A stretch of 64,000 nucleotides of DNA from an uncultured Planococcus sp. Its GTDB lineage: Bacteria; Bacillota; Bacilli; Bacillales_A; Planococcaceae. The notes under the pieces were generated by a model. It had not been told where the DNA came from and made no database searches. It worked only from the letters and a program-made list of their open reading frames with translations. Positions within the stretch are counted from its first letter, which is position 1. Every line of letters starts with the position of its first letter. Below, one piece after another: positions 54,599-62,614 of this stretch. The translations under genes and the position numbers were made by a program. The DNA is taken from positions 1,674,001 through 1,738,000 of the forward strand of contig CANLRI010000001.1 of NCBI GenBank assembly GCA_947493585.1, given 5' to 3'.

Positions 54599-55605
54599 CA
54601 GTTTTCCTCCTCCGGTAAAAATTCATTGGTGTACGCCTGTTCGACGTCCAATTCCTCATCCAGTAAGCCATTGTCGAACATCCAGGCAGCATAATCCGCC
54701 CAAACTTGCTCTTGTTGTTCGCCGAATTGCGGCGCATCATCCTGGTATTTCGGCGATAGCCACTCCTGGCTCGCTTTCACCAGTTCCGGATCCAAATCCG
54801 GCACTGCCTCGATCAAGACCTCAGCCGCTTGCTCCGGCTCATCAATGGCGAATTCATAGCCTTGCGACACTGCTTTCGTGAATGCCCGTACCGTTTCCGG
54901 ATCCTCTGCGATCATGTTTTCATTCGTCATGAGGACCGGCGTGTAATAATCCAGTTTGTCCGAGAGATCGGTCAAATACTGCATGTTCAATTCGTCGCCA
55001 CGCAGCTCGGCTTCAATGCCTGTCCAGCCGTAATAGATCCACGCAAAATCGATGTCGCGCTCGACGGCCGTGAAAAAATCGCTATTGCCAATATTGACGA
55101 TGTCGACGTTTTCCACATCGGCCCCGCCTTGTTCCATAATGGACCCAAGCACCGCTTTTTCGACCGGCGCTCCCCAGCCGCCGTAAGTTTTTCCTTCATA
55201 GTCACTTGGCGACTCAATGGCTTTGTCTTTAGGTGATGCAAATCCGGATGTGTTGTGCTGGATGAGCGCCGCAATCGAGACGATCGGAATGTCCTGGACA
55301 CGCGCTTCCGTCAAGCTTTCCTGAGCACCAATGCCGAACTCTGCCTGGTTGGAAGCGACCAATTGATTGGCGCCTGCTTCACCTGGCAAGATGATCTCGA
55401 CATCCAGCCCCTGCTCTTCAAAATAGCCCTTTTGCTGCGCGACATACAAGCCGGTGTGATTGGTATTCGGCGTCCAATCCAAGACCATCGTCACTTCTTT
55501 CAACTCTTGTGATTCATTCGCTACATCGCTACCCGGATTTTCTGCTTCTTCAGTGCATGCCGCCATCAGCAATACCGGCGCGATGGCAATCGTCCATTTT
55601 TTCAT
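54598..55605 (-). CDS. thiY: Thiamin-precursor binding lipoprotein (ThiY/NMT1-like)
   Basis: 335-residue lipoprotein (MAAC lipobox) of the NMT1/THI5-like periplasmic-binding family. The start of the mature domain, MVLDWTPNTNHTGLYVAQQK, is the ThiY hallmark. ThiY of B. halodurans binds formylaminopyrimidine. First gene of the operon downstream of a TPP riboswitch. Confidence 0.92.
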   Translation of the reverse strand: MKKWTIAIAPVLLMAACTEEAENPGSDVANESQELKEVTMVLDWTPNTNHTGLYVAQQKGYFEEQGLDVEIILPGEAGANQLVASNQAEFGIGAQESLTEARVQDIPIVSIAALIQHNTSGFASPKDKAIESPSDYEGKTYGGWGAPVEKAVLGSIMEQGGADVENVDIVNIGNSDFFTAVERDIDFAWIYYGWTGIEAELRGDELNMQYLTDLSDKLDYYTPVLMTNENMIAEDPETVRAFTKAVSQGYEFAIDEPEQAAEVLIEAVPDLDPELVKASQEWLSPKYQDDAPQFGEQQEQVWADYAAWMFDNGLLDEELDVEQAYTNEFLPEEEN

Positions 55606-55682
55606 CTTGTTTCCCCCTCTGAATTAACTCATAAAAGATGATTTCAGGAGCTGAATGAGGGGACATATCCAATTGCGGATAC

Positions 55683-55718
55683 AAAAAAGCGCCCAAGGTT
55701 ATAGAAACCTTGGGCGCA
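55683..55718 (-). terminator. Riboswitch expression-platform terminator
   Basis: GCGCCCAAGGTT pairs with AACCTTGGGCGC on the minus strand, then a T run, between the TPP aptamer and thiY. Confidence 0.88.
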
Positions 55719-55743
55719 TATCATCGCAGAATAGACCGATTTG

Positions 55744-55838
55744 AATATGTTCCCTCCGCTGGTATTAGCCAGTTCAGGTTCCAAGGGTCAATATCTCACG
55801 GATATTCTCTCAATCGGCAACACCGATTCCCCCACATG
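55744..55838 (-). ncRNA. TPP riboswitch (thi box) for the thiYXZ operon
   Basis: On the minus strand the conserved pieces appear in order: TGGGGGAATC, ATTGAGAG, ACCCTTGGAACCTGA, AATACCAGCGGAGGGAA. A transcription terminator follows. Thiamin pyrophosphate should switch the operon off. Confidence 0.95.
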
Positions 55839-55839
55839 T

Positions 55840-55868
55840 GTTTTATGAAATTAGCATTTGTCTTTCAA
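55840..55868 (-). promoter_or_regulatory. Promoter of the TPP riboswitch leader
   Basis: TTGAAA, 17 bases, TAAAAC on the minus strand directly before the aptamer. The -10 is a weak match. Confidence 0.5.
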
Positions 55869-55940
55869 GGTCTATCTTGTCACAGATGACGGATATGTTC
55901 AAGCACGGTCTGGCATCTCGCTTGAACAAATTAGAGTTCC

Positions 55941-56237
55941 TTACATCGGGACAGCTTCACCGCTGTAAACTTTGAGTTCGATTGGCGCGCTCATGAACCC
56001 AGCCGCTTTTTTGGAGAAAGCCGTGAAATGCTCGCTCGCATTATGGGCTTCGATCGCTTGCGCATCTTTCCATACTTCAACCATCGTGAAATGGCCGTCC
56101 TTCTCTACCGATTTCATCAAATCGTATTGGATATTGCCTGTTTCTTGGCGCGAGGCTTCGATCAGGATTTTACTTTCGTTTAAAAAAGCTTGCTCTTGGT
56201 CCGGTTTAACTTGCAAATGTGCGTGAATAATCATCAT
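55941..56237 (-). CDS. Antibiotic-biosynthesis-monooxygenase-domain protein (YgiN-like)
   Basis: 98-residue ABM-fold protein: IIHAHLQVKPDQEQAFL, then HFTMVEVWKDAQAIEAHNAS and a short hydrophobic end. It resembles quinol monooxygenases such as YgiN. It follows the MarR gene by 29 bases in the same direction, suggesting a quinone or electrophile response. A second ATG lies one codon in. Confidence 0.85.
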   Translation of the reverse strand: MMIIHAHLQVKPDQEQAFLNESKILIEASRQETGNIQYDLMKSVEKDGHFTMVEVWKDAQAIEAHNASEHFTAFSKKAAGFMSAPIELKVYSGEAVPM

Positions 56238-56266
56238 ATGATTTCGCCATCCTTTAATTTGTATTT

Positions 56267-56695
56267 TTAATAATCAACGATATTGTCTTGCATACGACGC
56301 AGCATATCGCTAAGCGCATCCACTTCCTCAGCGGTAAAATCATGGAGCATTTGCTTGACGAAGCCCGTATTTTCTTTGCGGTATTCGACGATGCGCTCGC
56401 GACCTTCATCGGTTAGGCTGACAAAGATGACGCGATTGTCCTCTGGATTTCTGCGCTTTGTGACCATGCCACTCGTTTCTAGTTGTTTCAAGTGGCGCGT
56501 GACCGCGGCGCTATCGATATTGACCAATTTTTGCAGCGTCGACTGATTGATTTCGTCTACTTTATAAAGCTGGGACAACAACTCATAACGCGACGCACTG
56601 ATGCCTGTGCAACGCTCGAACTTCGGGCTGATTTGATTGGTCAGGCCCTTAAACTGGTGCAGCACTTGTTCCTGCTTTGAAAATGAACACGGCAT
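56267..56695 (-). CDS. MarR family regulator
   Basis: 142-residue winged-helix repressor. The recognition helix region is NIDSAAVTRHLKQLETSGMV and the wing is RRNPEDNRVIFVSLTDEGRE. A cysteine at position 3 and another in ERCTGISASRYEL could serve redox sensing. It likely represses itself and the divergently placed nitroreductase through a shared motif (see 56724-56790 and 57486-57549). Confidence 0.88.
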   Translation of the reverse strand: MPCSFSKQEQVLHQFKGLTNQISPKFERCTGISASRYELLSQLYKVDEINQSTLQKLVNIDSAAVTRHLKQLETSGMVTKRRNPEDNRVIFVSLTDEGRERIVEYRKENTGFVKQMLHDFTAEEVDALSDMLRRMQDNIVDY

Positions 56696-56723
56696 TAAAA
56701 GACCTCCTAAATAATCGATGAAG

Positions 56724-56790
56724 TCAATTGATAGCTGTGCCCACTATTCATTGACCAGTCAAATATAATACATAAATCCCGAATACTCAA
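56724..56790 (-). promoter_or_regulatory. marR promoter and operator-like motifs
   Basis: TTGAGT (56785-56790), 17 bases, TATATT (56762-56767) on the minus strand. Just downstream lie GGTCAATGAATA (56745-56756) and ATCAATTGA (56724-56732), both echoed in the nitroreductase promoter. Confidence 0.6.
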
Positions 56791-56801
56791 GGTCGTCTGG
56801 C

Positions 56802-57446
56802 TTAGCTCCAGGTCGTGGTCGTCTCGACCGGCAAGCGGTACGACTGGAAGCCTTCGTTGGCGGCTTTGCCGATCGTGAGAAGCATGACTGGCACATACCG
56901 CTCTTTGTCCAGGCCGAACGTTTCAGCGATTTTTTCCTTGTCGTAGCCACCGATCGGGTTGGTGTCGTAGCCGAATGCACGGGCAACGAGCATCAATTGC
57001 ATAGATACAAGCCCTGAGTCCAATAGCACGATGTCTTTCATCTGCTCTTTGGACATGCCTTCATACAAAGGTTTGAAGTAGCCGACTTGGAATTCTTTCA
57101 CTTCTTCCGGCATATAACCGAGTTCTACAGCTTTTCCATAAATCTCTTCTGCGTACTCAATGTTGTTGAGGTCGCCGAACACGGCGATTACAGCTGATGC
57201 ACTCATCACTTTTTCCAAGTTGAAAGATGCCAGCGGCGCAAGCTTTTCTTTTCCTTCTGCGCTGTCGATAACAACAAAACGCCAAGGCTGCATATTGATG
57301 GAAGATGGCGCCGTGGAAGCCTGTTTCAGGATTTCGGTCATTTCCTTGCGGCTGATTTTCACATCCGGATCGTATTGTTTAATGGAACGGCGTCCATTGA
57401 CGATTTCATTGAAATCATTGGTTTTTTTGTTTTGCAGTGTGTTCAT
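56802..57446 (-). CDS. NAD(P)H-dependent nitroreductase family protein
   Basis: 214-residue FMN oxidoreductase. It opens with NGRRSIKQYDPDVKIS, has APSSINMQPWRFVVI (flavin site) and ends with a GKAANEGFQSYRLP segment. Likely reduces quinones or nitroaromatics, consistent with a MarR regulator and a YgiN-like gene next door (compare MhqN). The ATG at 57446 has AAAAAGGAG upstream. Confidence 0.88.
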   Translation of the reverse strand: MNTLQNKKTNDFNEIVNGRRSIKQYDPDVKISRKEMTEILKQASTAPSSINMQPWRFVVIDSAEGKEKLAPLASFNLEKVMSASAVIAVFGDLNNIEYAEEIYGKAVELGYMPEEVKEFQVGYFKPLYEGMSKEQMKDIVLLDSGLVSMQLMLVARAFGYDTNPIGGYDKEKIAETFGLDKERYVPVMLLTIGKAANEGFQSYRLPVETTTTWS

Positions 57447-57485
57447 CTTAATTGCTCCTTTTTCTACCCTAATAGTTTTGAGGGA

Positions 57486-57549
57486 TATTAATTGACCCCT
57501 CATTAATTGATGCCTCACACAATATAAACCCGTTGCAGGAAAAATGCAA
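57486..57549 (-). promoter_or_regulatory. Nitroreductase promoter with shared MarR-type motif
   Basis: TTGCAT (57544-57549), 17 bases, TATATT (57521-57526) on the minus strand. GGTCAATTAATA (57486-57497) and ATCAATTAA (57503-57511) follow, matching the motifs in the marR promoter. Confidence 0.6.
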
Positions 57550-57664
57550 CTGAAAAGTTTCACAACATTTCTGTACTATAGAAATCGGCGATAATTAACT
57601 AATGGGCTTTGCTTCAGGAAACTAAATCATATTTCGGAAAGCTTTTGTTCATGTTTCTTCACCT

Positions 57665-58110
57665 TCACCACTCAAACATACGAACATCTTTAGGAAGAAC
57701 TTTTTCTAAAAAGGGTATTTGTTCTACGCCTAATTCGTAACCAATTAGTTCCACTCCATAATGTTCAGAAGAAAATAGTGATTCGCCTTGCCTTCTAAAA
57801 ATAAGGAGAACCACTTCAACCTCCCTTTTGTATCAAGCGAACGCATAAGAATGAATTCTTTCGCTTTTTCATTTAATTGCCCACTTGCAATAAGCAACTG
57901 GCCATCGTCATCACGTTCTACATTCGGCAACTCATTTATAATATCTTCGAATTTTGCGCTTTCTTCTTTCCAGCAATGAATTTCAAATGAATCTGCATAC
58001 GCAAAGAAATACTCAATCATCGGTATCCAAAACGAATAGTCTTCTGCGTAAGAAAATGTTTCAGGCGTATCCGCCATGCTTGTAAGTTCATAGTGCATAT
58101 TGTGTTTCAT
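57665..58110 (-). pseudogene. Frameshifted gene, unknown function
   Basis: From the ATG at 58110 (GGAGG upstream) the frame encodes a soluble protein (FSYAEDYSFWIPMIEYFF, SFEIHCWKEE) but ends at 57745. An adjacent frame continues without a break into SSEHYGVELIGYELGVEQIP ... KVLPKDVRMFEW and stops at 57665, which looks like the true C terminus. The shift falls around 57765-57790. The whole would be ~148 residues. I do not recognise the family. Confidence 0.6.
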
Positions 58111-58348
58111 CATCAGCCTCCGGAATTTTAGTCATTCGACTAGATTCTCTTTCTTCACTAAAAAACCCTATCGTCTTATTGAATATAGTTTCAACTACGC
58201 AACACTTCTAAAGATTAAAAGGTTATTTATTATTTAAAGTCGAAGCAGTACATATAGAAATTCCTCACATGTTATCTATACTACTTTTTAATTTAATAAA
58301 ATTTAGCCATTTCACCAGATCATTTCATCTGACAGGAGGCTTGGGTCA

Positions 58349-59048
58349 TGCTGTTGATACCGTTCTTGATCGGCATTGTATTCATCTTGATCCATTTTTT
58401 GCCAGTGTCCTGGTGCCTCGAGATAAACTGAAGCAAGTGAAATGGTTTTCGTTTTCGGGCGGGCTAGCTGTTTCGTATATTTTTATCTACCTGCTCCCCA
58501 CTCTTCATAAGCAACAAGCCGCCATCGAAGAACCGTACCGGCAGTTGACGATGGAGTCGGAAATCTATTTCGTCGGCCTCGTCGGCATTCAAATCGTCAT
58601 CCAGCAAAACTACATTTCCCACACTTCGACCTTCTGGTCCGTCATCGTGTTCTATGCTTTCTATAACGCACTCGTCTCGTACTCCGTTTTGTCGTTCGAA
58701 GTATCAGCCATTCAAGCCTTGTTCTATTGCGTCGCAATCGGTCCGCACTTCATGGCGGTCGCCCACGATATGTGGCGAAAGTTTCCAGTGGAATACAATA
58801 AATACGGCCGTTATATATTGGCTGTCGGTATTATCAGCGGGTGGATTATCGCCTTGACGACAGAACTGACACCGCTGTTCAAATCGATCGTCTTCTCCCT
58901 AGTTTCCGGTGCGATGATCTATACGGTCTTCAAGCACGAATTGCCGAGCGAAAAAGAAACGCATTTCCCGACTTTTCTTATTTCCGTTGTCATTTATTCC
59001 GCAATTACGATTACACTGAAATTTTCTTTGAATGGTAGCATCAGATAG
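58349..59048 (+). pseudogene. Membrane protein gene with single-base frameshift
   Basis: AGGAGG precedes the ATG at 58349, which starts MLLIPFLIGIVFILIHF and then runs out of frame after a run of six T (58396-58401). The next frame continues FFASVLVPRDKLKQVKWFSF through seven or so hydrophobic helices to 59048. One extra T restores a ~233-residue membrane protein. It is either a genuine disruption or a sequencing error in a homopolymer. The upstream stretch 58114-58348 is A/T-rich with no gene. Function unknown. Confidence 0.7.
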
Positions 59049-59061
59049 CCTAACAACAAAC

Positions 59062-59097
59062 AAGAGCGCTGCAAACTTGCAGCGCTCTTTCTTTTTC
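59062..59097 (+). terminator. Terminator
   Basis: AAGAGCGCTGCA pairs with TGCAGCGCTCTT, followed by a T-rich run. Confidence 0.9.
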
Positions 59098-59184
59098 AAC
59101 TATCGATTTCTTGCTGCAGACAGCAGCAAGGTTCGTATAGAGCCTTCTTGAGATTCAGCGTAACCTGAACGGGAGGTGGTTGTT

Positions 59185-60429
59185 ATGTACCGACGTGTAT
59201 TGAAAAACAAAAACATTATGTGTTACTTAGCGGGAGCTGGCATCTCCCAACTCGGCAATGTGTTGGCAGGGCTTGCCTTTCTTTTTATTTCCTATGAACT
59301 GACAGAGTCCGCCGCTTTAACAACCATCATTGCCATATCACAAGCAATGCCTTACTTGCTATTTGGCTTGATTGGCGGGGCCGTTGCCGACCGGGGCCAT
59401 AAAAAAAGGATGCTCGTATGGATCGACCTGCTGCGAATCCCGCTCTTCTTTTCGTTGGTTATATTTCATCAAGTGGGCATGCTGGCGTTTTGGCATTTGC
59501 TGACGGTAGCTTTTGTCGTCCAGAGTCTGGGCTGCTTATACAATCCCGCTTACCGAGCCCTATTGCCGCTCATCACACCCCTTGACCAACAAACAGCGGT
59601 CAATAGCCTTTTGGATACAGTGACAAGAGGGATTCAAGTTTTGACGCCGGTTTTTGCTATCGGCTTAATGAGTAGCGGGAACATTATTCACTTTTATACA
59701 ATCGATGCCCTGACTTATCTTGCAAGTGCAATGCTGATCTTGAACATATATTGGCTGGAACCGATAGGTGAAAAAGATATAAACAAGGTGCAAACACAAG
59801 GAATCTTTCGTTCGATTGGGGTGTTTGTTCAGTGGGCAAAACGTGAAGAGACGATCAAGAATTTGTTTGTGGCAACGTTTTGGATGGTCTTTTTCAACAC
59901 CTGGGTTTGGCAAGTCGGCTTGCTGTTGCTGCTCATTGATAGCTACCCTGGGAGCGGCCAACAACTTTACAGCCTGATCTTGGGTTGGTACGGAGTTGGT
60001 GTGATTTTGACCAATATCGCCATCCCTTATTTTTGGAAAACCTTGACCTTGCCGCTTTATTTAGGAGGCTCGATTGTTTGGGGAGTCGGACTTGTGGTGC
60101 TAGGATGTGCGAGTAACCTGCCGTTTTACTTTGCCGGAGTGTTCATTGCAGCGGCCGGTTTGCCACTGTCGAGCCTAGCCAGGGTAAATTTAATCCAAAC
60201 TCTTGTGCCCGCGAACATGATGGGCCGGGCTTTCAGCTTTAATGCGGTTCTACTCTATGGCTCCAACGTCTTGTCGCTCGCGGTCTTCGGCGCACTTGCT
60301 CACACCGTAGGCATCCAGCAGCTATTTATCATCTGTGGCAGCCTAATGGTGATGGCCGCCTTATTTTATCTTGTTCGAGGCGTCCTGACAGAACATACGC
60401 GGCGAAAAGCCGTAGAGCCGCTTGAATAA
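59185..60429 (+). CDS. MFS transporter (drug-efflux-like)
   Basis: 414-residue 12-helix major facilitator. The loop 2-3 motif appears as GGAVADRGHKKRMLVWIDLLR, and the overall pattern resembles the MFS_3/enterobactin-exporter-like group. The ATG at 59185 has GGAGGTG 6 bases upstream. Its last 69 bases overlap the convergent AraC gene. Substrate unknown. Confidence 0.87.
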   Translation: MYRRVLKNKNIMCYLAGAGISQLGNVLAGLAFLFISYELTESAALTTIIAISQAMPYLLFGLIGGAVADRGHKKRMLVWIDLLRIPLFFSLVIFHQVGMLAFWHLLTVAFVVQSLGCLYNPAYRALLPLITPLDQQTAVNSLLDTVTRGIQVLTPVFAIGLMSSGNIIHFYTIDALTYLASAMLILNIYWLEPIGEKDINKVQTQGIFRSIGVFVQWAKREETIKNLFVATFWMVFFNTWVWQVGLLLLLIDSYPGSGQQLYSLILGWYGVGVILTNIAIPYFWKTLTLPLYLGGSIVWGVGLVVLGCASNLPFYFAGVFIAAAGLPLSSLARVNLIQTLVPANMMGRAFSFNAVLLYGSNVLSLAVFGALAHTVGIQQLFIICGSLMVMAALFYLVRGVLTEHTRRKAVEPLE

Positions 60430-61185
60430 TTGATTAAACGAGCCGATCGAAGAAAATCCACAGGCATAGGCGATATCCGTGATGGTCCGGTTGGTTTGGA
60501 TCAATAGCTCCTGTGCTCTCACGAGACGATAAAGCTGCAGCCAGGAATACGGGGAAACGCCAATTTTCTCTTTGAATAGATGCGCCAATTGAAACTTGCT
60601 GATATCCAAAATCGCCGCCATCTCATCCAATGTCCACGCATGCTGATAATCATTTTTTAACGCTGTCATCACTTGAAAAAGTGCAGGGTGGACCGTGCGG
60701 AAAGGTTCAGTGGTTATATCAGGTGTATGCGTCCCAATCGCGGTTTTTGCGAGCAATAAACTCAATTGGGCAAAGCTATGCTCCAAGAAAATTTCAGAAG
60801 AATCATTTCCGCTTTCCATCATCACGTATTGCTGCACAAAATGAACCCATTGCTCGATGAGAGGATTCTTCTGAGGCGTTTGTGCAAAATAGAGTTCCTT
60901 GTCGTTTCCGGTAACAGCCCTTGCTGCCTCCTTAAGAAACGAGGCATCTAGTTCGACCAAAAACTTATGGTCGTCTACTGCAAGTTGCCGGTGCCCATCA
61001 TGCGGATTGAACACGATAAATTCTTGGTCCGATATGGTTAGATCGTGGCGGTTGCTTTGGTAATGCATCGATCCTTTCAAGGAGAACATAAATTTAAAAC
61101 ACGGATCGTCGCGCCACAGGCTTTCCGACCTTTTTTGATCAGTTGATAACAATAAACAATTGGAAGCTTCCATAATGATGGCCAT
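60361..61185 (-). CDS. AraC family regulator
   Basis: 274-residue transcription factor: an N-terminal sensor domain with cupin-like strands (FKFMFSLKGSMHYQSNRHDL) and a C-terminal double helix-turn-helix (WTLDEMAAILDISKFQLAHL and TITDIAYACGFSSIGSFNQL). I chose the ATG at 61185 with AAAGGGTGG upstream. It overlaps the convergent MFS gene and is divergent from the SDR-like gene; it may control either. Confidence 0.83.
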   Translation of the reverse strand: MAIIMEASNCLLLSTDQKRSESLWRDDPCFKFMFSLKGSMHYQSNRHDLTISDQEFIVFNPHDGHRQLAVDDHKFLVELDASFLKEAARAVTGNDKELYFAQTPQKNPLIEQWVHFVQQYVMMESGNDSSEIFLEHSFAQLSLLLAKTAIGTHTPDITTEPFRTVHPALFQVMTALKNDYQHAWTLDEMAAILDISKFQLAHLFKEKIGVSPYSWLQLYRLVRAQELLIQTNRTITDIAYACGFSSIGSFNQLFKRLYGFSPRMFCQDASNKIK

Positions 61186-61240
61186 CCATTCCACCCTTTC
61201 TATCTTTTCAAGTATTCCATTCATATAAGGAGTGATCCAG

Positions 61241-61777
61241 TTGAAACATGCACTTGTCATCGGCGGAACCGGCATGCTCGCCCAAGCGACGCTAGAGTTA
61301 TCGAGAAATGGCTACCGCGTTTCAGTAATTGGACGCAGCGAGCAGAAAATGCAGCAACTGCCCGATCAAAACCGCAATCAATTAATGCCTGTCTTCGTCG
61401 ACTACTCAAATACGAAAGCATTCGCTGCTGAACTTATTAAGATTCAGCAACAGGGCCCGATTCAGTTGATCATTGCCTGGATCCATGCATCTGGGAGTAA
61501 TGTGATCCCTTGCTTAAGCGAAATCCTCCCTGCTTCTGTCCCTTGCAAGCTAGTCCATGTCACTGGAAGCAGTTCTAAGTTATATCGCTTCCAAGTAAAC
61601 GTCGACTTCCCCGATCAGATAAGCTATCACCAAGTACAGCTTGGGTTCAAATTCGAGAATGGCGTGTCGCGCTGGTTGACAGATGAGGAAATATCAACAG
61701 GTGTCATAAATGCCGTGCAAGACAACAAAAGCTATCAAGTGATTGGAACGCTAAGTCCCTGGGAACAGCGGCCATAA
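61241..61777 (+). CDS. Short-chain dehydrogenase-like NAD(P)-binding protein
   Basis: 178-residue Rossmann protein starting HALVIGGTGMLAQATLELSR (TGxxxGxG-like, reduced) with a VSVIGRSEQKMQQL second strand. The catalytic YxxxK motif of SDRs is not obvious; SYHQVQLGFKFENG aligns loosely. The TTG start at 61241 has AAGGAG 8 bases upstream and gives MKHALVIGG. Activity uncertain. Confidence 0.7.
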   Translation: MKHALVIGGTGMLAQATLELSRNGYRVSVIGRSEQKMQQLPDQNRNQLMPVFVDYSNTKAFAAELIKIQQQGPIQLIIAWIHASGSNVIPCLSEILPASVPCKLVHVTGSSSKLYRFQVNVDFPDQISYHQVQLGFKFENGVSRWLTDEEISTGVINAVQDNKSYQVIGTLSPWEQRP

Positions 61778-61888
61778 AGCTGCATACACTCTTCAATAAC
61801 GTTAGTTTCCAATTTACTTAAAATAATACGGCAAACTTAGGTGCAAGGCTTTCATCCATATGTCTGATTTTATAGCTGAGCAAACAAA

Positions 61889-61922
61889 AAGCTGCTCTTC
61901 AAAACTAATCATGAAGACAGCT
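61889..61922 (-). terminator. Terminator-like hairpin
   Basis: AGCTGTCTTCA and TGAAGAGCAGCT pair on the minus strand, then TTTTTG, downstream of the small membrane-protein gene. Confidence 0.6.
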
Positions 61923-62034
61923 AGTTTATGTGTGGCCTTTTCAATATGAATCTGGTCTACTTAAGAATAAGGCTAGAAAAACTAAATCCGACAGCTTCTT
62001 ATCCTTCATTTAGAAACGGCTTCCCAATATCTAA

Positions 62035-62319
62035 TCAAAACAAATCGATTGCTCTATATGGAATTAGGTCCGTAAAGAAAAGGACGAACGCAAACACAGT
62101 AACCCCTATTCCTAACCAAAAATACTTTCTCCAACATTGTATGAGAACACCTAATACGAACACTGCAGCGGGGATGAGCCAGAGTGGAAAGATAATTTCA
62201 GGTGCTTCCGGTCCGTATTCAGAGATGAAGCCAGCTGCGAACCAATAGGATACGGGAAGTAAAAAAAGGCCAGCTACAGGAAGGTACACAAAACGCAGAA
62301 ATATGATGGTTAATTTCAT
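62035..62319 (-). CDS. Small membrane protein of unknown function
   Basis: 94-residue protein with three hydrophobic helices: IIFLRFVYLPVAGLFLLPVS, FPLWLIPAAVFVLGVLI and FWLGIGVTVFAFVLFF. GAGGGGG precedes the ATG. No family recognised. A/T content around it is higher than in neighbouring housekeeping genes. Confidence 0.65.
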   Translation of the reverse strand: MKLTIIFLRFVYLPVAGLFLLPVSYWFAAGFISEYGPEAPEIIFPLWLIPAAVFVLGVLIQCWRKYFWLGIGVTVFAFVLFFTDLIPYRAIDLF

Positions 62320-62517
62320 AAAGAAACCCCCTCTTCATCAAACTGAATACGAAGCATAAATAACTTTATTAACGAGATGTATGCTAATTTAAGCAATCGA
62401 TAAACGCTTATTAATTTGGGTAATTATACCATAAAGTGAAATGGGATATGCTCGTGGAAGCAATTCTTTTCTTTTTATTTCGATCCCCCCTTATACTTTC
62501 AAGCTGTTCAGTCACAA

Positions 62518-62557
62518 AAAAGCAGGCATTCATGGGTTGCCATGAATGCCTGCTTCT
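62518..62557 (-). terminator. Terminator of the sugar dehydrogenase gene
   Basis: AAGCAGGCATTCATGG pairs with CCATGAATGCCTGCTT around GTTG, with a T run on the minus strand. The rest of 62320-62614 is A/T-rich, with nothing else seen. Confidence 0.9.
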
Positions 62558-62614
62558 CTACTATTGACCGTCGTAGGTTTAACCTAAGATTAGGTGCTCT
62601 TTAAGAATAATAAA

